This document shows positions 1 to 9,208 of a stretch of 64,000 nucleotides of DNA, one piece after another (within the stretch, counting starts at the first letter, position 1; every line of letters starts with the position of its first letter). The notes beneath the pieces were generated by a model that made no database searches, was not told the DNA's origin, and was given only the letters and a program-made list of their open reading frames with translations. Source of the stretch: Gammaproteobacteria bacterium. Its GTDB lineage: Bacteria > Pseudomonadota > Gammaproteobacteria > JAJPIJ01. Location: positions 1 through 64,000 of the forward strand of contig DATJVC010000033.1 in NCBI GenBank assembly GCA_035501935.1, read 5' to 3'. A program made the position numbers and the translations under genes.

Positions 1-39
1 GCACAGAAGGCATCGGCAACAACGGGAGTCCACGGGCTT

Positions 40-1911
40 ATGATTCGCTTCAACCGTCGCATGGCGGTCATTCTGCACGATCTGCTCATGGTCGGGCTGG
101 CCTGGCAACTGGCGTGGCTCGCGCGCTTCAATTTTTATTTCGATCAGATCGACTGGCGCCACAATCTCGTTTCCATGTTGATCGTCGTCGTGACGCAGGG
201 CATGGCGCTGTGGCCCGTTGGGTTGTACCGCGGCCTGTGGCGTTTCGCCAGCATTCCGGATTTGTGGAACATTCTGCGCGCCGTGGCCGCCGGCTCGTTG
301 TGTTCACTGCTGCTGCTGTTTATTTTCACCCGTCTGGAGGGCGTGCCGCGCACGACCTTCATTCTCTACCCGGTTTTTCTCATTCTGTTTCTGGGCGGAC
401 CGCGTCTTCTTTACCGTTTGTGGAAGGATCATGGGTTGAATTTCCGCGCCCTGTCGGGCGGGCGGCGGGTGCTGGTCGTGGGCGCGGGGCAGGCGGGTGA
501 AACGCTGGTGCGCGACATGCTGCGGGACGGCGAATATCTGCCCATCGGCTTCGTGGACGATCAGCCGCGCCTCTGGAACACGCAGATCCGCGGCATCTCC
601 ATTCTGGGGGCTGTGGAGCGCCTGCCGGAGATCGCGCGTCTGAACAGCGCGGAGTTGATCATGATCGCCATCCCTTCCGCGACCAACGCGCAGATGCAAC
701 GGATTGTGGCGCTGTGTGAGCAGGCCGAGCGGCCGTTCCGTACACTGCCGCGGCTGCGCGACATGGTGGACGGCCAGGCCGGTGTGAAGGCATTGCGCGA
801 GGTGTCCATCGACGATTTGCTGGGGCGGCTGAAGGTGCAGCTCGACTGGCGCGCCATTCAGGAGGGTATTGCCGGTCGGACCATCCTGGTCAGCGGCGGC
901 GGTGGCTCCATCGGCGCGGAGATCTGCCGTCAGATCGCGCGCCTGGGCCCCGATGCGCTCATCATCCTTGAGCGCAACGAATTCAATTTGTACCGGATCG
1001 AGATGGAGTTGCGCCAGGCCTTCCCGCGTCTCAAGTGTCATGCGCTGCTGGGAGACGTGGCGGACGCCGCGGCGGTCAATCACGCCTTCGCCACCCATCA
1101 CCCGGAGATTGTTTTTCATGCCGCGGCCTACAAGCACGTCCCCATCCTGCAATTCCAGGTGCGCGAGGCGGCGCGCAACAACATTCTGGGAACATGGGTC
1201 ATCGCCAACGCCGCCATCCGGCAGGGCTGCCGGAAATTCATCCTGATTTCCACCGACAAGGCGGTGAACCCCACCAGCGTCATGGGCGCCACCAAGCGGA
1301 TCACCGAGATCGGCTGCGAAGTGCTGAACACACAGGGCCCGACGCGGTTCGTGACCGTGCGATTCGGCAATGTCCTGGGCTCGGCGGGCAGCGTCGTGCC
1401 CCTGTTTCAGGAGCAGATCCACAGCGGCGGCCCGGTGACCGTCACGCATCCGGAGATGACGCGTTATTTCATGACCATTCCCGAGGCCACCCAGTTGATT
1501 TTGCAGGCCGGTGCCATGGGCCGGGGCGGCGAGATCTTCGTGCTGGACATGGGCGAGCCGGTGCGGATTGCCTATCTCGCAGAGCAGATGATCCGTCTGT
1601 CCGGGCATGTGCCCGGCCGCGACATTCGCATCGAATACACGGGACTGCGGCCCGGTGAGCGGTTGCGCGAGGAGCTGTTTCATCAGGGCGAGCAACTGAA
1701 ACCCACGCCGCACGGGAAAATCCTGCTGGCCCAGCATCGCCCGGTGGAGCGGCAGTATCTGGAGCAGGCATTGAAGGAAATGATCGCGGCCTGCGAGACT
1801 TTCGACGAGGCGCGCATTTTTGCGCTTATCAGGCAATTGATCCCGGAGATGAGCGGACGGGAGCAGCCGCAATCCAATGTCGTGGCCCTGCAGCCCAAGG
1901 GGGCGACATGA
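40..1911 (+). CDS. Membrane-bound nucleotide-sugar 4,6-dehydratase of the FlaA1/WbpM/CapD family
   Basis: This 623-residue protein probably converts a UDP-N-acetylhexosamine to a 4-keto-6-deoxy sugar for surface polysaccharide. Residues 1-125 hold four hydrophobic segments. A first Rossmann-like domain follows (VGAGQAG near residue 148), then an extended SDR domain with GGGGSIG near 286. The catalytic stretch reads [16 protein letters not shown], so methionine replaces the usual YxxxK tyrosine, as known for WbpM and FlaA1. The frame stays open to the window edge, so the start at 40 is the first visible ATG but not certain. It overlaps galU by 4 bases (ATGA), indicating translational coupling in a sugar-nucleotide operon. 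The exact substrate cannot be read from sequence. Confidence 0.9.
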   Translation: MIRFNRRMAVILHDLLMVGLAWQLAWLARFNFYFDQIDWRHNLVSMLIVVVTQGMALWPVGLYRGLWRFASIPDLWNILRAVAAGSLCSLLLLFIFTRLEGVPRTTFILYPVFLILFLGGPRLLYRLWKDHGLNFRALSGGRRVLVVGAGQAGETLVRDMLRDGEYLPIGFVDDQPRLWNTQIRGISILGAVERLPEIARLNSAELIMIAIPSATNAQMQRIVALCEQAERPFRTLPRLRDMVDGQAGVKALREVSIDDLLGRLKVQLDWRAIQEGIAGRTILVSGGGGSIGAEICRQIARLGPDALIILERNEFNLYRIEMELRQAFPRLKCHALLGDVADAAAVNHAFATHHPEIVFHAAAYKHVPILQFQVREAARNNILGTWVIANAAIRQGCRKFILISTDKAVNPTSVMGATKRITEIGCEVLNTQGPTRFVTVRFGNVLGSAGSVVPLFQEQIHSGGPVTVTHPEMTRYFMTIPEATQLILQAGAMGRGGEIFVLDMGEPVRIAYLAEQMIRLSGHVPGRDIRIEYTGLRPGERLREELFHQGEQLKPTPHGKILLAQHRPVERQYLEQALKEMIAACETFDEARIFALIRQLIPEMSGREQPQSNVVALQPKGAT

Positions 1912-2786
1912 CGGCAAAGGTGCGCAAGGCCGTGTTTCCCGCCGCGGGACTGGGCACGCGCTTTCTGCCGGCCACCAAGGCCAGTCCCAAGGAGATGCTA
2001 CCCATCGTCGACAAACCGCTGATTCAGTACGCGGCGGAGGAGGCGGTGGCGGCCGGCATCACCGATCTGATCTTCATCATCGGCCGCACCAAGCGCGCCA
2101 TTGCCGATCACTTCGACAAGGCCTACGAGCTGGAAGTGGAGCTGGAGAAGTACAAAAAGAGCCGGATGCTGGAGCTGGTGCGCAATATCCTGCCGCCCAA
2201 TGTGAACTGTATTTACATCCGGCAGGCCGATCCGATGGGACTCGGTCACGCCGTGCTCTGCGCGCGCGCGGCGGTGGGCAACGAACCCTTCGCCGTGCTG
2301 CTGGCGGATGATTTGATCGACGGCGCCGGCCGCGGCTGTCTGGCGCAGATGGTGAAAGTCTATGAGGAGAGGGAAGCCAGCGTATTGGCGATCGAAACCG
2401 TGCCGCCCGAGGAAACCCAGCGCTATGGCATCGTGGAGGCCGGCCTGGTCGCCCCGCGACTGAGCCGCATCAAATCCATCGTCGAGAAGCCCAGCCCGGA
2501 CAAGGCGCCGTCAAACAGGGCCGTCGTTGGACGCTACATCCTCACACCGGCCATTTTTGATTTGCTGGAAAATGTGGGGCGCGGCGCTGGCGGCGAAATC
2601 CAGCTTACTGATGGCATCGCCAGGCTGCTGGGGCAGGAGCCCGTGTATGCCTATGAATTCGAGGGCAAACGCTACGATTGCGGTTCCAAGATCGGCTACC
2701 TGCAGGCCACGGTTGAATATGCCATGAAGCATCCCGAGCTGAACAAGGATTTTTCCACCTATTTGCAGCAGATCAAACCCGGATGA
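1908..2786 (+). CDS. galU: UTP-glucose-1-phosphate uridylyltransferase
   Basis: GalU makes UDP-glucose from UTP and glucose-1-phosphate, feeding exopolysaccharide, LPS and beta-glucan synthesis in the cytoplasm. The N-terminus carries the nucleotidyltransferase signature [19 protein letters not shown], followed by IVDKPLIQY, and later EKPSP and [12 protein letters not shown], all typical of the family. The length of 292 residues is normal. The start ATG overlaps the stop of the upstream dehydratase gene and a Rho-independent terminator follows the stop, so the two genes form the end of an operon. UDP-glucose is also the expected donor for the glucan synthase at 48.8 kb. Confidence 0.96.
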   Translation: MTAKVRKAVFPAAGLGTRFLPATKASPKEMLPIVDKPLIQYAAEEAVAAGITDLIFIIGRTKRAIADHFDKAYELEVELEKYKKSRMLELVRNILPPNVNCIYIRQADPMGLGHAVLCARAAVGNEPFAVLLADDLIDGAGRGCLAQMVKVYEEREASVLAIETVPPEETQRYGIVEAGLVAPRLSRIKSIVEKPSPDKAPSNRAVVGRYILTPAIFDLLENVGRGAGGEIQLTDGIARLLGQEPVYAYEFEGKRYDCGSKIGYLQATVEYAMKHPELNKDFSTYLQQIKPG

Positions 2787-2810
2787 CGTGCGGTATGCCG
2801 TTAGAATCAG

Positions 2811-2834
2811 AAGCCCGGCTTGCCGGGCTTTTTT
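2811..2834 (+). terminator. Rho-independent terminator after galU
   Basis: A near-perfect inverted repeat (AAGCCCGGC with GCCGGGCTT, minimal loop) is followed by a T run. It lies 24 bases after the galU stop and touches the stop codon of the convergent EAL-GGDEF gene. Confidence 0.85.
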
Positions 2835-4635
2835 ATGCGGCCCGGGTGCCGTCGCTCATTCGCGCCGCTGGGTCGGCGGCGGCCGGGCGGAGCTGCCTGC
2901 GATCGATGAATATGGCGTTGCCCTCGATGCGCTTGGCCTGGGCCTTGGCCTCGGTCGCCAGCGTCGCGACGTCGTGGGCCAGCAGCGGGACGCTGTCCTG
3001 CGGGATGGAGACCGCGCCGACGGATAGCGACATCAGGGGGAAAAACACCATGTTGCCGCGGCGGTCGATGGACGGTATGCCGCCTCCCGCGAAGTCGTCT
3101 GCGTCATAAAAGCGCTCGAGAAGATCGGAGAAAGAGCGCATGATCCGCTCGCAGCGATCCCTCCATTCGCTGCTGAGGAAAATAATGATGAAATCGTCGC
3201 CGCCGATGTGGCCGACAAAATCCAGCTGCGGATCGGCGTGTTCGGTGATGACCGTCGCCAGCATGCGGATGATGTCGTCACCACGGGCATATCCGTATTT
3301 GTCATTGAAGGGCTTGAAGCAGTCGATGTCGCAGTAGCAGACCGTAAACGGCTGGTTCGCCGCCAGAAAGTCACCGATCGTCTCCGCAATGGGCACGTTG
3401 CCCGGCAGCAGCGTCAACGGATTCGCGTAGCGGGCGGCGCGGATTTGCAGTTCCGTGATTCGTCGCAGCAGGTCGAAGACGGAGGCCGTGCCGAGGTAGG
3501 CCTGCCGATCACAGATGATGAAGTCGGTGCCCGCGCGCCAGGCCTCGCCGTTCGTGAGGATGTGGCTCACGCTCTCGACGGGGGTGTCCTTTTCGACGAT
3601 GACCGGCGCGCTCATGATCGTCGCGATTGACTGCCGGCCGTACAATTCGGGTCCATAGCGGCTCGCGTACAGCTGCATGAACTGGTTGCGATCGACAATA
3701 CCCATCGTGCGATTGCCATCCACCACCGGGATCGACTGCAACAGCGACTGGTTCAGGAAAATCTCGGCAACCTCGTCGACCGTGGTATCGGGGCTGACGT
3801 ACGGCGTCCTTTTGAGAATCGATCCCACCGTTTCCCTGAAGCGCACCACCCGCGTATGCATACTGTTGTGGTAACTGCCGTTCAACCATCGCGGGTCGAT
3901 ATCGCGCGGCGGTTCGGCGCTCGGCTGTCCAAAATAGAAGCCCTGTCCAAACGGGATGCCGAGGGTGCGGACAATTTCCAGTTCGTCGAGGGTTTCGATG
4001 CCTTCGGCGATCACCGAGCAATCCATGTCGGCCGCCAATCCCTGAATGCTGTGGACAAACTGCCGCTTGACGGCGTCTTCGTGAATGCGGGCGATGAAAT
4101 CGCGATCGATCTTGATGAAATCCGGACGCAATTCAAGCCATGCGCGCAGGCCGGAATGGCCACTGCCGAGATCGTCCATGGCCACGTGATAGCCCAGTTC
4201 CCGGCAACGTCCGACGATGTCGCGCACCGTGCCGAAATCCTTGATGATGTGTTTTTCGGTGAGTTCGATGACGACCTGCTGTTTTTTCACGCCCGTAAAG
4301 CTCGTCAGGACGTCCCAAGCCGTACGTTCCCTGCCGGGCGCGAGAAGGCAGACTGCGCTGACGTTCAAAAACAGATTGCCATCGATGCTCAATCGCACGA
4401 ATCGCTCAATCGCGGTGTATAAGCAGGCGATCTCCAGATCAATCAGACGGTCGCAGCGGGCTGCCGCCTCGAACAGTTCAGCCGGCGAATGCAGGAGGGT
4501 ATCGGAGGGGCCGCGGATCAGCGCCTCATAGCCGTAGATCAGGCGCATGCGGAAATCGACGATGGGTTGAAAATGAGCGGAGAGCCTGCGCTTGGCGATG
4601 ATTTCGTCTAGTTGCAGTTGCAGATTGCTGGACAT
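2833..4635 (-). CDS. EAL-CBS-GGDEF cyclic-di-GMP protein
   Basis: This 600-residue soluble protein has three regions. An N-terminal EAL phosphodiesterase domain (about 10-245) has YEALIRGP, DDLGSG and AEGIET in the expected places. A CBS pair (about 270-390) follows, and a C-terminal GGDEF domain (about 415-580) ends the protein. The EAL signature looks intact. The cyclase signature is GGDDF instead of GG(D/E)EF, so cyclase activity is doubtful and the domain may be regulatory. The CBS pair suggests adenine-nucleotide sensing. No membrane segment is seen. It stands alone, convergent with galU, so a link to polysaccharide control is only suggested by position. Confidence 0.88.
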   Translation of the reverse strand: MSSNLQLQLDEIIAKRRLSAHFQPIVDFRMRLIYGYEALIRGPSDTLLHSPAELFEAAARCDRLIDLEIACLYTAIERFVRLSIDGNLFLNVSAVCLLAPGRERTAWDVLTSFTGVKKQQVVIELTEKHIIKDFGTVRDIVGRCRELGYHVAMDDLGSGHSGLRAWLELRPDFIKIDRDFIARIHEDAVKRQFVHSIQGLAADMDCSVIAEGIETLDELEIVRTLGIPFGQGFYFGQPSAEPPRDIDPRWLNGSYHNSMHTRVVRFRETVGSILKRTPYVSPDTTVDEVAEIFLNQSLLQSIPVVDGNRTMGIVDRNQFMQLYASRYGPELYGRQSIATIMSAPVIVEKDTPVESVSHILTNGEAWRAGTDFIICDRQAYLGTASVFDLLRRITELQIRAARYANPLTLLPGNVPIAETIGDFLAANQPFTVCYCDIDCFKPFNDKYGYARGDDIIRMLATVITEHADPQLDFVGHIGGDDFIIIFLSSEWRDRCERIMRSFSDLLERFYDADDFAGGGIPSIDRRGNMVFFPLMSLSVGAVSIPQDSVPLLAHDVATLATEAKAQAKRIEGNAIFIDRRQLRPAAADPAARMSDGTRAA

Positions 4636-4867
4636 GTTGTTACCCGATTCTTTGTCGCAATCCGTTGCCGCCGGCGTTGTATTCGCGCGAAATGTCTGGA
4701 TCGCCCGGTCGGCCGGCTGCGGTACTCTGCCATTTCAGGGGCAGCTTTTCTGATATGTGCCATACCAACATGACAGGCTGGTGACGGCACGGACCTCCGC
4801 ATGCATGCCGCGGATGGCATTCAGAGATGGTGACGCAACAGGGGCTGGTTTGGGATGTTGAAACCGA
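4636..4867. other. Intergenic region upstream of the EAL-GGDEF gene
   Basis: No convincing coding frame is visible; the short frames here lack ribosome sites and family motifs. It must contain the promoter of the minus-strand EAL gene, but no clear -10/-35 pair stands out. Confidence 0.5.
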
Positions 4868-4984
4868 TACAATCCGGTCTTGCCTGTCACCGTGTTGTAA
4901 CGAGCGCTCGCTAATCTGATCAACGACGACCACAGCAGTACCGGCCGCTTCCTGCGTCTGAACGCTTGAAGCGGCTGTTTTTTT
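4868..4984 (+). ncRNA. Candidate small RNA ending at an intrinsic terminator
   Basis: A strong plus-strand terminator (4943-4984) has no plus-strand gene before it, because the nearest upstream gene starts at 4635 and runs the other way. A TACAAT hexamer at 4868-4873 could be a -10 box, which would give an RNA of roughly 105 bases starting near 4880. The -35 region is weak. No reading frame in the interval looks coding. This is inference from the isolated terminator; expression is unproven. Confidence 0.35.
4943..4984 (+). terminator. Rho-independent terminator without an upstream plus-strand gene
   Basis: A 7-bp stem (GCCGCTT at 4944-4950 with AAGCGGC at 4969-4975) encloses an inner 4-bp hairpin (GCGT/ACGC) and is followed by seven T residues. 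Confidence 0.7.
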
Positions 4985-5071
4985 GCGCTCAATTTTTCTC
5001 ATGCTTCAGCGGTGCCGCGGCGGTCGAATAACAAACGGTACGAAACATCTGGGACGGATGATTATGGAAGA

Positions 5072-5238
5072 TGGCTCCGGGGAGGGACTCGACCGTTTCG
5101 CCTGGAGCGAAACGGCGCTTCAGCCCCGGAAGGGGCGAGTCTCTGGACGAGACGAGAAACCGTGGTGAGAGTCCCGGTTCGAAATCCGGCTGACGGCGCA
5201 CTGCGAGTGATGCTTGTTGGTGACTGAATGCTAAATAA
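5072..5238 (-). repeat. tRNA-tail repeat, distal unit (167 bp) downstream of tRNA-Asn
   Basis: Read on the minus strand, this is the second unit after tRNA-Asn. It ends in a copy of the last 21 bases of the tRNA (5072-5092, one base shorter than the original). Next to it is a perfect 8-bp hairpin (stem at 5093-5100 and 5108-5115), with a second GC-rich hairpin further out. It is about 85-90% identical by eye to the neighbouring unit. It is not a tRNA: the D-arm and anticodon arm are absent. Confidence 0.85.
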
Positions 5239-5402
5239 TGGCTCCCGGGGAGGGACTCGACCGTTTCGCGGGGAGCGAAACGGCGCTTTAGCCCCGAAGG
5301 GGCGAGTCTCAGGACGAGACGAGCAACCGTGGTGAGAGTCCCGGTTCGAAATTTGATTGGCAACGTACTGCGAGTGATGCTTGTTGGTGACTGAACGCTA
5401 AA
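5239..5402 (-). repeat. tRNA-tail repeat, proximal unit (164 bp) directly after tRNA-Asn
   Basis: This unit begins immediately after the CCA end of tRNA-Asn (minus strand). It ends with 22 bases (5239-5260) identical to the 3' end of that tRNA (5403-5424). Inside are an 8-bp hairpin (5261-5268 with 5276-5283) and a 5-bp GC hairpin (5291-5295 with 5299-5303). The layout resembles the tyrT terminal repeats (rtT) of E. coli, where each unit also starts from a tRNA 3' fragment. The function here is unknown. Confidence 0.88.
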
Positions 5403-5478
5403 TGGCTCCCGGGGAGGGACTCGAACCCCCGACCCAGCGGTTAACAGCCGCTTGCTCTACCGGCTGAGCTACCCGGGA
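5403..5478 (-). tRNA. tRNA-Asn(GTT)
   Basis: The minus strand folds into a standard 76-base cloverleaf with TCCCGGG acceptor stem, D-arm, anticodon loop CTGTTAA (anticodon GTT), a T-arm with GGTTCGAGTCC, and an encoded CCA. Its 3' end is duplicated twice downstream. Confidence 0.95.
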
Positions 5479-5533
5479 ACGTTTTTTGAAGGCGCGTATG
5501 GTACTGACCGGCCTCTGCACGGTCAATCCACGA

Positions 5534-6718
5534 TTACTTTTTTCCCAGGGCCCGCTCCATGCGGTTCATGGCATTTTCCAGGACCTCCATGGAGGTCGCA
5601 AACGAGATGCGCATGCAGCCCGGCGCGCCGAAGGCCGAGCCCGGCACCATGGCGCAGCCGGTCTGTTCCAGGAACCACTCTGCCATGGCAATATCGTCCT
5701 TCAACTTTCTGCCCTTCATGACGCCCGTCATGTCGGGGAAGATGTAAAACGTCCCCTGCGCAGGCAGGCATTTTACGCCGGTCATTTCGTTGAGACGCCT
5801 GTGCACGAAATCATGCCGCTGCTTGAATACGCGGCATTGTTCGCGCACGAAACTTTGATCGCCCTCCAGCGCCGCCTGGGCGGCCGCCTGGGCGATGGAG
5901 GTCGGGTTGGACGTGCTCTGCGACTGGATCTTGCTCATCGCCGAGATCACCGGCTTGGGACCCGCCGCATAGCCGATGCGCCAGCCGGTCATGGAGTAGG
6001 CCTTGGAAACGCCGTTCAGCACGACGGACCGATCCTTGAGCGTGGGACGGGTATTGACGATGTTTTTGAATTCGCCTTCCCAAAGAATATGTTCATAGAT
6101 GTCGTCGGTCGCGATCAGCACCTGCGGATGATCTTCAAGCACGGCACCGAGCGCCGCCAGTTCCTTGGGCGTGTAATGCACGCCCGTGGGATTCGACGGA
6201 CTGTTGATGATGAACAGCCGGGTCTTGGACGTAATCCCGGCCTTGAGCTTGGCTGGCGTGATTTTAAAGCCGTCGCGGATATCGGCGTGAATGAAGGCGG
6301 GCTGTGCGCCGCTCAAAAGCGCCATGTCGGGGTAGGAAACCCAGTAGGGCGCCGGGATCAGCACTTCGTCGCCGTGATTGAGCACGGCCTGAAAGAGGTT
6401 GTAGATGCTGTGTTTGCAGCCGCAGGACACCAGGATCTGGTCGGGCGTGTAGTCGAGATTGTTCTCGCGCTTTAATTTGCCGACAATGGCCTTCTTCAGT
6501 CCCGGCGTGCCTTCCACGGCGGTGTACTTGGTGAAGCCGTCTTTCAGCGCCTTGATGGCGGCTTCCTTGATGAAATCCGGCGTATCGAAATCCGGCTCCC
6601 CCGCGGCCAGGCTCAGGATGTCCTTGCCGGCGGCCTTGAGTTCCGCCGCGCGGGCGCTCACGCTCAAGGTGGGGGAGGGTTTGATGCTCTGCGCGCGCAA
6701 TGAAGCTTGAATGTTCAA
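5534..6718 (-). CDS. Class I pyridoxal-phosphate aminotransferase, aspartate aminotransferase type
   Basis: The 394-residue protein matches the bacterial aspartate aminotransferase Ib group: ELKAAGKDILSLAAGEPDF near the start, the NSPSNPTG substrate-binding loop, DDIYEH, and the PLP lysine in NGVSKAYSMTGWRIGY. It would interconvert aspartate and oxaloacetate with glutamate and 2-oxoglutarate. I choose the TTG at 6716-6718, giving NIQASLRAQSI after the initiator, because it fits the family length and has an AGGTG ribosome site eight bases upstream. The upstream ATG at 6799 would run into the uvrB control region. It is divergent from uvrB. Confidence 0.88.
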   Translation of the reverse strand: MNIQASLRAQSIKPSPTLSVSARAAELKAAGKDILSLAAGEPDFDTPDFIKEAAIKALKDGFTKYTAVEGTPGLKKAIVGKLKRENNLDYTPDQILVSCGCKHSIYNLFQAVLNHGDEVLIPAPYWVSYPDMALLSGAQPAFIHADIRDGFKITPAKLKAGITSKTRLFIINSPSNPTGVHYTPKELAALGAVLEDHPQVLIATDDIYEHILWEGEFKNIVNTRPTLKDRSVVLNGVSKAYSMTGWRIGYAAGPKPVISAMSKIQSQSTSNPTSIAQAAAQAALEGDQSFVREQCRVFKQRHDFVHRRLNEMTGVKCLPAQGTFYIFPDMTGVMKGRKLKDDIAMAEWFLEQTGCAMVPGSAFGAPGCMRISFATSMEVLENAMNRMERALGKK

Positions 6719-6807
6719 AAAAGCACCTCGTCTCAACAGGTTGTTTGGCAGCAGTAACTCAATGGGCCGTGTAATATACTTTAAGTTTGTGCATTGCAAA
6801 ACTCCCC

Positions 6808-8826
6808 ATGAGCCGATTCGAACTTAAAGCGCCCTACGCCCCGGCCGGCGGCCAGCCGGAGGCCATCGTCGGGCTCCTGCGCGGCATCCACGAAGGTCTC
6901 TCGCATCAGACGTTGCTGGGCGTCACCGGCTCCGGCAAGACCTTTACCATCGCCAATGTGGTGGCGGCGGTGCAGCGCCCCATGCTGGTGCTGGCGCCCA
7001 ACAAGACCCTCGCGGCGCAGCTCTACGGGGAGTTCAGGGAATTTTTCCCCGCCAATGCGGTGGAGTATTTCGTCTCCTACTACGATTATTACCAGCCGGA
7101 GGCTTACGTCCCTTCCACGGATACCTACATCGAGAAGGATGCCTCCATCAACGAGCATATAGAACAGATGCGGCTGTCGGCCACGCGCGCGCTGCTGGAG
7201 CGGCGTGACACCATCATCGTCGCCACGGTATCGTCGATCTACGGCTTGGGCGACCCGGTGGCCTATCACCGCATGGTTGTGCATCTGGTCCGGGGTGACA
7301 AGATCGACCAGCGCACCCTGCTGCGCCGGCTGGCCGAATTGCAGTACACCCGCAACGACATCGAATTGCATCGCGGCACCTACCGCGTGCGCGGCGAGGT
7401 CGTCGACATCTTTCCGGCGGAGTCCGAGCGCGAGGCCGTGCGCGTGGAGATGTTCGACGACGAGATCGAGTCACTGAGTTATTTCGATCCGCTGACGGGC
7501 GAGGCGCTGAAAAAAGCGCCGCGGCTGACGATCTATCCCAAGACCCACTATGTCACCGACCGCCAGACCATGCTGGAGGCCGTGGACGGGATCAAACGCG
7601 AGTTGCAGGAACGCCTGGAGCAGTTGCGCGGCATGAACAAGCTGGTCGAGGCGCAACGGCTGGAACAACGCACCCGCTTCGACATCGAGATGATTCTGGA
7701 GGTGGGCTACTGCTCCGGCATCGAAAATTATTCACGTTTTCTCTCCGGTCGCAAACCGGGCGAGCCGCCGCCGACCCTGTTCGATTATTTCCCGGCCGAC
7801 GGGCTCCTGGTCATCGACGAAAGCCATGTCACCATCCCGCAATTGGGCGGCATGTACCGCGGCGACCGCGCCCGCAAGGAAAACCTGGTCGAGTACGGTT
7901 TCCGCATCCCCGCGGCGCTGGACAACCGGCCGCTCAAGTTCGAGGAGTTCGAGCGCCTGTCGCCGCAGACGATCTATGTTTCCGCGACGCCGGGGCCTTA
8001 TGAATTGCAGAAATCCGGTCAGGTGGTCGAGCTGGTGGTGCGTCCCACCGGTCTCATCGATCCCGAGGTCGAGGTGCGGCCGGCATCGACGCAGGTGGAT
8101 GATTTGTTCTCGGAAATCGAGACACAGGTCGGTGCCGGCGGACGGGTGCTGGTAACGACGCTGACCAAACGGATGGCCGAGGATCTGACGGAATACCTCG
8201 CCGAACATGGCGTCAAGGTGCGCTATCTGCACTCCGATATTGAGACCGTGGAACGCGTGGAGATCATCCGCGATTTGCGGCTGGGTGCGTTTGACGTGCT
8301 GGTCGGCATCAACCTGTTGCGCGAGGGACTGGACCTGCCGGAAGTTTCACTTGTGGCGGTGTTGGACGCCGACAAGGAGGGCTTTCTGCGATCCGAACGC
8401 TCGCTGATCCAGACCGTTGGCCGAGCCGCCCGCAACATCCGGGGCAAGGCCATCTTGTATGCCGATCAGTTCACGGATTCCATGCGGCGTGCACTGGCCG
8501 AGATGGAGCGCCGCCGGCAGGTGCAGATTGCCTTCAACGAGCAACACGGCATCACGCCCAAGGGCATCGAAAAGACGGTTGTCGACATCATGGAGGCAAG
8601 ATCCGAGGCCCGTGGCGTGCCCGGCCGTCTGGCGAAGGTCGCGGAGCCGAAGGCGGGCTACGCCGGATTGCCGCCCGAAATACTGCTGAAAAAGATCAAG
8701 CAACTGGAGGAACAGATGTATCGCCACGCCCGCGATCTGGAATTCGAGGAGGCCGCGCGCCTGCGCGATGAAATTGAACTGCTGCGCACCGAAGGGCTGG
8801 GCCTGCCCAGCCAAAAGGCGGGGTAG
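6808..8826 (+). CDS. uvrB: Excinuclease ABC subunit B
   Basis: UvrB is the damage-verifying helicase-like subunit of nucleotide excision repair. Visible marks are the Walker A site GVTGSGKT, the beta-hairpin region [26 protein letters not shown], the helicase motif QTVGRAARN, and a C-terminal UVR motif ([20 protein letters not shown]) that contacts UvrC. The ATG at 6808 gives [12 protein letters not shown], the usual UvrB N-terminus; the in-frame TTG at 6787 is ignored. The length of 672 residues is normal. A LexA box is not obvious in the short divergent region shared with the aminotransferase gene. Confidence 0.97.
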   Translation: MSRFELKAPYAPAGGQPEAIVGLLRGIHEGLSHQTLLGVTGSGKTFTIANVVAAVQRPMLVLAPNKTLAAQLYGEFREFFPANAVEYFVSYYDYYQPEAYVPSTDTYIEKDASINEHIEQMRLSATRALLERRDTIIVATVSSIYGLGDPVAYHRMVVHLVRGDKIDQRTLLRRLAELQYTRNDIELHRGTYRVRGEVVDIFPAESEREAVRVEMFDDEIESLSYFDPLTGEALKKAPRLTIYPKTHYVTDRQTMLEAVDGIKRELQERLEQLRGMNKLVEAQRLEQRTRFDIEMILEVGYCSGIENYSRFLSGRKPGEPPPTLFDYFPADGLLVIDESHVTIPQLGGMYRGDRARKENLVEYGFRIPAALDNRPLKFEEFERLSPQTIYVSATPGPYELQKSGQVVELVVRPTGLIDPEVEVRPASTQVDDLFSEIETQVGAGGRVLVTTLTKRMAEDLTEYLAEHGVKVRYLHSDIETVERVEIIRDLRLGAFDVLVGINLLREGLDLPEVSLVAVLDADKEGFLRSERSLIQTVGRAARNIRGKAILYADQFTDSMRRALAEMERRRQVQIAFNEQHGITPKGIEKTVVDIMEARSEARGVPGRLAKVAEPKAGYAGLPPEILLKKIKQLEEQMYRHARDLEFEEAARLRDEIELLRTEGLGLPSQKAG

Positions 8827-8880
8827 GGACGCTGGCGATTCTTGGCGCATTTATGTATTCTCTGCCGCCTGATTTGATAC

Positions 8881-8957
8881 AGGCGCGTAGCTCAGCTGGT
8901 TAGAGCACCACCTTGACATGGTGGGGGTCGGAGGTTCGAGTCCTCTCGCGCCTACCA
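8881..8957 (+). tRNA. tRNA-Val(GAC)
   Basis: A 77-base cloverleaf with acceptor stem AGGCGCG/CGCGCCT, anticodon loop TTGACAT (anticodon GAC), a T-arm with GGTTCGAGTCC, and encoded CCA. It lies 54 bases after uvrB. Confidence 0.95.
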
Positions 8958-9125
8958 GAATTTGAGAAAGTTTGTGGTGATAGTTATGTTGAGGTTGAGT
9001 GGGTCGGTGGGGTCGGGGGTTGCTCGGCTCATCCATGGGCCTCGCCCTGCGGGCTTCCCCGGATAAGGAACGGGGAAGCGCCGTTTTGCTCCGGACAAAA
9101 CGGTCGAAGTCCCCTCGCGCCCACC
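8958..9125 (+). repeat. tRNA-tail repeat downstream of tRNA-Val (168 bp)
   Basis: The unit runs from the CCA end of tRNA-Val to a degenerate copy of its 3' tail (9109-9125, two mismatches in 17). Before the tail are two perfect hairpins: 9 bp (9053-9061 with 9071-9079) and 8 bp (9081-9088 with 9096-9103). Unit length, hairpin order and the CCGTTT..AAACGG stem match the two units after tRNA-Asn, so this is the same element family with a different tRNA tail. Confidence 0.8.
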
Positions 9126-9208
9126 GGGTTTTTAATTCGCGTCGACGTTACTTTGTAAGTAGTGCCTTGAACGATGGCCGTTCGTGGAGGCCACGGAGGA
9201 GAACAGAA

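Noticed and set aside
304-1917. Long minus-strand open frame (537 codons) opposite the first gene
   Set aside because: Rich in His/Gln/Arg, no ribosome site or family motif; it mirrors the GC-rich sugar dehydratase gene.
5072-5260. Additional tRNA genes in the repeats
   Set aside because: Only the last 21-22 bases of the tRNA are present; D and anticodon arms are missing.
5072-5402. CRISPR-like array
   Set aside because: Only two long similar units, no short repeats with unique spacers; explained by tRNA-tail repeats.
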